From assembly GCA_000226015.1 (NCBI GenBank), contig JH154442.1:6982-58918 (forward strand): DNA of 51,937 bases, given 5' to 3'. The position numbers and the translations under genes are program-made. The notes below the pieces were generated by a model. It did no database searches. It was not told the DNA's origin and saw only the letters and a program-made list of their open reading frames with translations. The stretch comes from Mnemiopsis leidyi. Its lineage: Eukaryota; Ctenophora; Tentaculata; Lobata; Bolinopsidae. Positions 45,601-51,937 of the stretch are shown here, in pieces (position 1 is the first letter of the stretch; each line of letters starts with the position of its first letter).

Positions 45601-46652
45601 AGAATCTGGATAGGTAGCAAAAGTCAAAACTTAGCTCTACAAATTTTGTACTAATTCACATTCCAGATAATAACTATAAACATAAATCTGGTCTTGAGAT
45701 CAATTGATTAATTGACATGCTGCTGAATTGTTTAGACCTTTAGCCATGTAATAATTGTGTTTAGTCAAAGCTATCTCACCAATAGTGATTACTAGATCGT
45801 ATATCAATAACAGCAGATCCAGACCTATATAGAAATGTAAATGAGCTGCTGGCAGATCACTAACCAAGAATAAGAGAGTTAAGGACGGTAGGAGAAGTAG
45901 CAGCAGTGTCAAGACCCTGTTTAGTTGCCATGACAACAGTCACACAGGCAACTAGAGACGACAACGCACTGTTGTTAGGGCGACACTCAGGCAGACACAC
46001 CTGGGAGAGTTAGCACAATCATTTTCTGGGATTTGATATTACAGGAAAGTAGAATAGGAACGAGCTAATTCATAACATGCTTAGAATTTTACATACAGTC
46101 ATCAGTCTAGAAAATTTGCAGCCTGTACAACAATCGTGAAACAAGATTAAAACTATGGCCTTAATATTTATACTACATATTTTGCCTTGCACTATATACG
46201 ACATAAATGTTTCTAAGGTACTAACTGAGGTTATGTTGTTAAGAAGGTTCCGAAAGCCATCATGTGACAAAAATTCCTTTATCCATTCTCCATTCCCTTT
46301 GTTAGATTTCAGAACATGTCGGATAGCAGAGTATTGTTGTTGTGTCTGTAAAATAAAGTAAGTAAGTTATAATTATGACATAACATCATCAAAGTAGAAG
46401 TGGGATAGAAAAGTTAATTGCGAGTTTATTCTATTTCATTTTATTGAATTACAAATTTGACCTTTTTAACAGCTGTTGAGCAACAAAACACAAAATATGA
46501 TCTTATATTGAAGGCAATTAAAATATTCCCTGAAATTTTACTTGGTTCAACTTTGCAATCATCTCTGATAGAAAATCACTTACTAGGAGAATTTTCAACT
46601 CATCTGCACAAGACTGAGCTGACATAGTAGAGTCGACACTGTGTTTGCGCAT
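33611..46652 (-). CDS. Diaphanous-related formin with a vestigial FH1
   Basis: Nine exons: 46652-46584, 46345-46177, 45824-45780, 39463-39348, 38395-38236, 37342-37176, 37017-36831, 36465-36290, 36130-33611. Phases agree throughout and give 1202 aa. Residues about 24-300 are the armadillo-type DID/FH3 region (EWIKEFLSHDGFRNLL; VKRDILTLLATL; LINCLIDRS...IDLRNEM). The FH2 domain runs from TLEWRAI (about 318) to about 670 and includes LDIGNTLNDG (506-512) and GFKLEALQQLKSMK. Formins nucleate and elongate actin filaments through a dimeric FH2, with FH1 feeding profilin-actin. Here only about 13 residues (EPPESPGCFAPPQ) separate DID from FH2, so there is no real FH1. The 530-residue tail is disordered, has PPPPPPKPQRP at 799-809 and ends LETEV, a class I PDZ-ligand pattern. 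The exon 2 donor (T|GTAGTA) is the least certain junction. Confidence 0.9.
42542..42718. repeat. 59-bp minisatellite, three copies
   Basis: Three essentially identical copies with a 59-base period, starting TTCTCTTATTGTAACATGAA at 42542, 42601 and 42660. The near-identity points to recent expansion. It lies within formin intron 3. Confidence 0.92.
44907..45086. promoter_or_regulatory. Cluster of CLEAR-like E-boxes in formin intron 3
   Basis: GTCATGTGAC at 44907-44916, GTCACGTGAC at 44928-44937 and GTCACGTGAT at 45077-45086. Two GATTGG (inverted CCAAT) boxes follow at about 45103 and 45133. The layout resembles a promoter or enhancer bound by MITF/TFE or USF-type factors, possibly an alternative formin promoter. 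Confidence 0.4.
45371..45493. repeat. 41-bp minisatellite, three copies
   Basis: Three identical copies with a 41-base period, starting CAGATACAGTATGTTATAGA at 45371, 45412 and 45453. Within formin intron 3, 330 bases from exon 3. Confidence 0.92.
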
Positions 46653-46819
46653 GGTTTTTCACCCCCTGATTCCTTTCTACCTAATACCTTATCTTATTTT
46701 ATGTACCATAGATCCTGCGAAACAGCCATGTTTAGTAACAATCAGTCAATATTGATGATAAATTATTATTGAGACCCTATCATAGGTGCAACAAATTGTT
46801 TTACTGGTAGCGTAGGACG
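46653..46819. promoter_or_regulatory. 5' flank of the formin gene
   Basis: Sequence immediately upstream of the formin start codon at 46652 (context AACCATGCG). No TATA box or other convincing motif is visible, so the transcription start cannot be placed. Confidence 0.3.
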
Positions 46820-47115
46820 ATTCAAGAAATTTCGGTTAGAACTATTTTTCGGTTAGAAACGATTTTTCTATGGCCATCTATTTTGTGACTGAAACATCAT
46901 TTTCTAACCGAAACATCATTTTCTAACCAAAACATCATTTTCTAACAGAAATATCATATCAGTTTTTCCTTTTCTTAACTGAAAAATTAGTTTTGAACGG
47001 CAAAGTAACGTCCAATTCTAGACGAAAGCAATAGTTTTAACCGAAAAAAATCAAAATCGCAAAGATATTGAGTTTGTATTTCGTTTGTCCGAAAAATTTC
47101 GGTTAGAACGATTTT
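46820..47115. repeat. Inverted array of CGGTTAGAA motifs
   Basis: Starts with TTTCGGTTAGAAC and TTTTCGGTTAGAAACG, then has three to four direct copies of AAACATCATTTTCTAACCG-type units (the inverted sense). It closes with AACCGAAAAAAATC and AATTTCGGTTAGAACG. The arms are complementary, so the single strand could fold into a long hairpin. No coding content. Confidence 0.7.
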
Positions 47116-47369
47116 TAATTAAAGTAGGAATCCTACCGCCATACAACTTTTTTGCAGTGGTGGACCCTATTGAGCTATATAAACATTATGATATATTTAC
47201 TTGTATGAATAGTGGCGAAGTAAATCAAATTTTACAAGTCCAGCAACTGTTTCATCTACTGCATCCTGCATTGATCATATGATGTTATCAAAATTGAGGC
47301 AATTTTTACACCTTTCCCTCTCCTTATTAAGCCCCATCATGGCTGACCCCCCTCTGATTGAGCAATCAA

Positions 47370-47600
47370 GGTTGGTGGTGAAGTGGTATTTGCCCCATCT
47401 TTCTATGCAGAAAATCAAAGGGTTCAATTCCCAGGTCTACTCATCCTAGAGGAGTGTGCTTAGGGCATTTGCCTATGAAATCTTCTTTGACTCAGCCATA
47501 TGACTGGGAAACTGTGATTGAAGGTTAAATCAGAAGGGTCTCGGTAAACAGATCTAGAATCTTCCAGGAGCCCCTTCAGTAAAACTAAAATAGCCTGGGC
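47370..47600 (+). mobile_element. tRNA-headed SINE-like repeat
   Basis: GGTTGGTGGTGAAGTGG (A-box-like, from 47370) is followed 50 bases later by GGTTCAATTCC at 47421-47431, an exact B box. The downstream body continues to about 47605. The GGTTGGTGGTGAA head recurs on the minus strand at 50079-50067. This is an RNA polymerase III promoter layout of a tRNA-derived SINE. Confidence 0.55.
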
Positions 47601-48093
47601 ACAGGTGTAACAGATAGGTCTTTCCCCCACCCTTTTGAAACCAAATGATTATGAGAATTTGACCACGAAAGATATGAAACCTAGACTGGGGTATTACGTT
47701 TTATAATTACAGTTGGTTGTCAGAAGAGCTGGAGAATATAGTCAGACTTGGAAACTTTGTTCAAGAAAATTGGCCCTATGGCGGATTTTTTGAAAAAATT
47801 GTGGAATCTTCGGGAAAAATTGTGGAGATTTTGGAAATACATGATGATGTAATGGTAACAAAAGCTCCCTTCACTCGTCTGCAATAAAGCATAATCATTT
47901 TGAAAACTCTACCTAGTTATGTAATGAGTATTTCTTACATCTGTTCCCAGGCTTTAACAGTTTGCTGAAGGGGCTCCTGGAAGATTCTAGATCTTTTAAT
48001 TGAGACCATCCTTATTTGACCTTAATCACGGTTTCTTGGTCATTCCACTGAGTGAACTGTAGAAGATTGCAATTCTAACAAATGCCCTTAGGG
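47459..48093. repeat. Large imperfect inverted repeat
   Basis: The arm 47459-47605 and the reverse complement of 47947-48093 are alike along about 147 bases. The core TAGAATCTTCCAGGAGCCCC with CTTCAG following is exact, and flanks such as TTAGGGCATTTG, AACCGTGATT/AACTGTGATT and GCCTGGG agree. The spacer is about 340 bases. It could be two inverted copies of the SINE body or a foldback element. Confidence 0.7.
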
Positions 48094-48548
48094 GTGATTC
48101 ACATATGACATCATCACCTAGGAGGGGGAGGGGGTTTGCAAATGATGACGATTGATGACAAGAGGGGAGGAGGGTTTGGCCAATGATGATGTTATCAAAA
48201 ATTTTAGGATTTATAGGATTGTTTTTGAAAATATTTGATTTCTTTTGAAAATTTTAATAATAATTTTACAAAATCAGAAGGAAAATTTTCAAGTAAAATT
48301 TCTGATTCAGAAATCTGATGAAATACTGTCTTTTCACTGACTTAGTATAAAAAAATTTCAGAAATGACTGCATAAAAAGAATAAAAACAAAAGTTTTTTG
48401 ACATGAAGTAGGGGGGATTCCAACTGTGATGATGTCATTATGGTAATTTACCTCTGACTTTAAGGGGGGTTTTGTCATGATGACGGAGGGGGGAAGGGGG
48501 TAAAATTACCGAAAATTTGCTGACGTCATATGGGAATGACCACTTAGC
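48089..48548. mobile_element. MITE-like element with about 26-bp terminal repeats
   Basis: The left end AGGGGTGATTCACATATGAC and the right end, read inwards on the minus strand, AGTGGTCATTCCCATATGAC match at about 21 of 26 bases, continuing into TCA.C. The interior is rich in GATGATG/CATCATC and G-tracts and encodes nothing recognisable. A related left end occurs at 51126. Size, terminal repeats and lack of genes fit a miniature inverted-repeat element. Confidence 0.55.
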
Positions 48549-48549
48549 A

Positions 48550-50010
48550 CACTCCAGCAAGAAAACAACAAATTTTCAAGAAAACAACAAATTTTACTTA
48601 CAGCATTTATAATCAAATCATAAATATATATCTCATTCTCACACTCGTACAGTTAGTCGGTGAAGAGTGTGGGTTGACCCAGCATTGACCGCGGATGTGC
48701 AACGCGCACGGACGTCCGCCAACTGGCCAAAGGACGCACTCGCGGCTCAACATCCATTGTCAATGCACAAAAACGTGAAATCAAATGAGCAAAAATCATA
48801 GTCAATCATTATTTTTTTGCTAATTTTCCAAATATTTTCTCAAATATTTTCCATTTCAACTTCTATGTTAGCTTCTATCTAAGTAGTCATAGTGTATAAC
48901 TTTGATGGCTAGCTGTAGGCAGGTTGTATTCTAAAGTTTTTAGCTATAATATTTATATATAAATTGTTTATGATAAAATGAGTTTCATCGTGGGACATTC
49001 GCAGAGACGGACACTGTACAAAAAGCATCCATCTCTGCATGCACCAAGACCATATTATGAAATTGAAATTGTAGAAGTGTTTCATTCAGGATGAATTATT
49101 CTCGACCTCAATGAGCGGGTACTTGCCCCATCAACCCGCCCTGCAAATTGAGTGTTGGCGGTGCAAGAAATTATGAGCCCCATGTGTCACAGCCCGCTTG
49201 GAAAAAATCTTAAGTTTGTTATGATAACCACTCAACATACTTCTTGTCGTGTTCATATCAGATTTCATGGAGTTAATTAAATATAATTTGCATTCCGAGT
49301 CACAATCCAAAGCATGCGCAGATCCCCAGACCATCCTAGCCCTAGCAGACAGAGAGAAGGCTGCTGAAGGATGGGAACATTATTCATTTTCTCCCACCCT
49401 GTATTACCTCCAATGTGAATCCAGGGAAATCCGAGAGATCAGGGGACGAAACAAACACATAAATTGGACGGTAAATATCTATCAGAAAAGAACTTGTCGG
49501 CTAGAAATTGCATTTGAATGGCCGGCAGTGACACATGAGTGAGCAAGGCTAGTAAAAGAAAACATATAACTGGACCGTTCATTTAAGTACTATTCCTCAG
49601 AAATTTTGAATGACCCTTAGTGGACAGCAAAAAAGAGGATCATGCTACTTTTTCTTTAGGTTTAAAGTTGATCATTTCATGGTTATATGGTGTATTTTGT
49701 TACATAAAATTGAATTTAGGAACACTTTGAGGCAGCCGTACTTAGATGCTATTTATAATCTAGAGTCGTTTGAATTAGTAAATTTGGCTGAAATCCTTCA
49801 AATATAAACTTCTACTGAGTATGGAAAAGTAATTTATTTCAAATTCTATTAAGTCATTAGGATTATAAGATCTCAACTTTGTTTTTAAAAAACCACACAG
49901 TCTCAATTCTGTACTAAAAATAGCAGAGGTTGAGCTCACAGAAAACACAACACTGGCAGTGCGGCACCTCAGAAGGGATTGGGCTATTCACGTGGAGATA
50001 TTTGGATCTG
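48550..50010. other. Intergenic region with one hairpin
   Basis: AT-rich. Contains an isolated GC-rich segment (48655-48770) with a 17-base imperfect inverted repeat and AT-rich flanks. A 97-codon ATG-led plus-strand frame at 49249-49542 is unassigned. No other feature. Confidence 0.4.
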
Positions 50011-50101
50011 GGAATGGAACCCCTGATCTTTCTTATAGAAAGTTGGAGTTAAAGCATAGAAACTATTCACCACCAACCCTTAGGTGAACAACCCCTTATT
50101 G
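50010..50101 (-). mobile_element. Second tRNA-headed repeat, minus strand
   Basis: Read on the minus strand, CAATAAGGGGTTGTTCAC (50101-50084) is followed by GGGTTGGTGGTGAATAG (A-box-like, 50080-50064) and GGTTCCATTCC (50021-50011), a B box with one mismatch. It shares its head with the repeat at 47370, and its first 18 bases are identical to 51123-51140 on the plus strand. Confidence 0.5.
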
Positions 50102-50290
50102 CATTTTGTTGTCTGACTTTGTCCGACTTTGTCTGACTTTGTCCGACCCTCATTCGAAGCGAATAGAGGGTCTGATACATTACGTCCCAGTCTCGCGCGT
50201 CTTAAGACGCGCAAGCGCTAAGTTGTAACAATTTTTTCTCTCTACTGGAGGGGGTCTACAAGCACGAGGTGCTTCGGCAAGATTTTTCTA
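50101..50290. repeat. GC-rich hairpin repeat fragment
   Basis: Alternating TTTGTCTGAC/TTTGTCCGAC direct repeats, then CCCTCATTCG-AAG-CGAATAGAGGG, which can fold, and the perfect palindrome GCGCGTCTTAAGACGCGC at about 50195-50212. The ATTCGAAGCGAATA motif is shared with the cluster at 9.5-10.5 kb. Confidence 0.6.
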
Positions 50291-51120
50291 ATTCTCCATT
50301 CCTTCATCACTTCAGCCCGGTACCGTCTATTAATATGAGAAGATGCTAGATTCTATAGAACGTTCAACTAATTTAATGGCTCTAATATTTTCATTACATG
50401 AAATTGAATATGATGAACGATTTAAATCATCAACCATGTAAACGAGCTAATAACTATCTGCTTAATTATAATAAACAGCTAATGAGACACGATGTTACAG
50501 TATGAATTCATAGCGACATATCAACAATATTAGATCATGGTAAAAGGTGACCCAAGAGCAATTCTTAAATTCAATTGTTCACCGCTAAAAGTATAAAAAA
50601 GCCAATAAGCAGGAGCAAACTCTTTAAATACTAGTAAATATGATATTCTGATTCAGTGATTCAGAAATCATGTAGATGTTATAGAACACAATAGAAATAT
50701 AGGCCAAAATTTGACGAAACGATCACAGACAACTCGTATTTATGATTTAGGTAGTACACGTACAGCGAGAACTAATTAGTGCAGACTTGTTTCACGCTCG
50801 ATTTGAGGATCTTCGAACAGGCGCAAAGTACTGGCGTAAAATACTGGTGAAGTAGAGCCTACGTAATGTGCCGTACCCTCCCGGAGAATAAAATGACGGG
50901 ATGGTGCGCGCTGCTGCACAAGCATTTTGAAATTGATATTATTTCTTTTATTCGAATAGCAAATAGTGTACATAGGATAGTACAAAGTTATCAAACGTAA
51001 TCATCTATGTGACAGTGAATTTTACAAAAGCACTGAGCATGCACAGGGACGTTCATACATACACTAATTAAGCAAATATTCAACAAAACAATTAATACTG
51101 TTGTTGCCATATATAGCTAC
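50291..51120. other. Intergenic between GC-rich repeat fragments
   Basis: Mostly AT-rich sequence. A short GC-rich piece at about 50870-50925 (GAATAAAATGACGG, then TGCGCGCTGCTG and CACAAGC) matches 10203-10240 of the first cluster. No gene recognised. Confidence 0.45.
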
Positions 51121-51937
51121 GGCAATAAGGGGTTGTTCACATATTACCGTATTACGTCATCAGCTAGGGGAAAGGGTCTTCCCAAATGATTACATTGATG
51201 ACAAGAGGGAAGGGGTTTGGCTTGCTTTAAACAGAGCGCGCCGTTGGGGCTGCCGCTTCGCGGCAGCAGGTCAGGCAACGTCTGACAACTTTTGCGCGCG
51301 ACGCGAGTGCCATCTGCATTGCATCAGAGATGCGTAACAGCCGCGCGCGTAAGTATTTCTAGACGTTGCTTATAACCCTGCTGACGCGTACTCCTCGACA
51401 AGCGCGCACAGCGCGGCCACGCCCCGTTTTTGAAAAGGGCCACAGTATGTGACAACTTTATCTAACCAGGTGCTTACGCACACTATGCGCGCAGCTGCCC
51501 CGCAGCTACAATTGTCCAGCCACCTCCTGTGACCCGCAAAAATTAAATTGCGGTGATACCCGACTCACGCAGGCTAAAGCTGAATCGTTTCGTTAAAACA
51601 GTAGACGGATATAATCTCGTCAAGCACAAAAGGGCTCTGCTCTGCTTCTGCATGCTTAGAGCAATGACATTGACGAGATGATGTCCGTCTAACCACTAAC
51701 GTTCTCACGAATCCAGGAGAGAAGCATCAACGGGCGATGCGCGTCTAGAATTTCTGTCGCCGGGCCAGAAATGCGTGACAGCGCGTGATGGCCGCGACAG
51801 TAGGTTATCAACCTACAAGAGAAGCATGGCAAGCTAGCGAGCCGCGCGCGAGTCGGGTAACATGCCTCGACAACAATTGTCGAGATGTTACCCGACTTGT
51901 GAGTCGGGTAACACCTCGAAAAAATTCCATTTGACGA
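51121..51937. repeat. GC-rich hairpin repeat cluster, copy 2
   Basis: Begins with a MITE-like end (TAAGGGGTTGTTCACATATT, 51126) and passes into GC-rich hairpins: GCTGCCGCTTCGCGGCAGC near 51249 and, at the window edge, CTCGACAACAATTGTCGAG and ACCCGACTTGTGAGTCGGGT. Bases 51543-51617 and 51727-51816 are inverted near-copies of parts of 9510-9798. It runs off the end of the window. Confidence 0.65.

Larger units (their letters stand above)
39464..45779. other. 6.3-kb intron 3 of the formin gene
   Basis: Mostly AT-rich sequence. It holds the minisatellites at 42542-42718 and 45371-45493, an AT-only tract at 43620-43690, a cluster of CLEAR-like E-boxes at 44907-45086 and an exon-like plus-strand segment at 41082-41265. 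Segment 43270-43584 has overlapping frames on both strands and looks like a repeat rather than a gene. Confidence 0.45.

Noticed and set aside
45825..45936. Very hydrophobic minus-strand frame suggesting a membrane protein
   Set aside because: The leucine-rich stretch is the translated polypyrimidine tract before formin exon 3; only 45824-45780 is exon.
49249..49542. ATG-led 97-codon plus-strand frame
   Set aside because: Composition is protein-like in places, but there is no recognised family, promoter, or splice partner; not called without transcript support.

Overview
This window reads as nuclear DNA of an animal. Genes are split by GT-AG introns, start codons have eukaryotic contexts, two TATA-type promoters are visible, and the proteins belong to animal families: a metabotropic-glutamate-receptor-like class C GPCR, a two-pore K+ channel, a diaphanous-related formin, a CATIP-like cilium protein, a Jupiter/HN1 microtubule protein, a FAM120/PPARG-coactivator-like protein and a PIM-like kinase. 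Non-coding DNA is AT-rich and full of minisatellites, tRNA-headed repeats, a LINE remnant and GC-rich hairpin repeats. An early-branching or other marine invertebrate fits (a ctenophore or similar is my guess), but I cannot fix the phylum from sequence alone.

Layout. 1-1000: GC-rich hairpin repeat and a duplicated dispersed repeat. 2311-5188 (-): two-exon FAM120-like gene. 6579-7565 (-): single-exon two-pore K+ channel. 7888-8475 (-): tRNA-like head fused to the 3' end of a LINE. 9480-10560: GC-rich hairpin repeat cluster. 11211-18828 (-): CATIP-like gene, six exons found; its N-terminal exon(s) and one internal exon were not found, and an LTR-like remnant lies where the internal exon is expected. 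20615-20935 (-): JPT1/HN1-like gene. 21291-22337 (-): rhodopsin-type GPCR. 23200-24570: minisatellites. 25396-28880 (+): six-exon class C GPCR. 29994-30622 (-): two phase-compatible exons of an unrecognised gene. 30970-32067 (+): PIM-like kinase with four CACGTG boxes and a TATA box. 33611-46652 (-): nine-exon formin (1202 aa by my splice model). 46820-51937: no gene recognised; hairpin-forming repeats, a MITE-like element, tRNA-headed repeats and a second GC-rich hairpin cluster that contains an inverted copy of sequence at 9.7 kb.

The genes are not an operon or an evident pathway; they are ordinary neighbours on both strands. The most striking theme is that three minisatellites sit exactly on gene landmarks. 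Two duplicate 3' splice sites of the CATIP-like gene, with the extra copies carrying a destroyed AG. A third spans the stop codon of the formin and supplies its PDZ-ligand-like C-terminus. Other points are a formin with almost no FH1 region, a K+ channel with a TAGWG first filter, and a glutamate-receptor-like protein that lacks basic residues used for glutamate's side chain. Splice models were made by eye from GT/AG signals, reading phase and remembered family patterns; no alignment was run.
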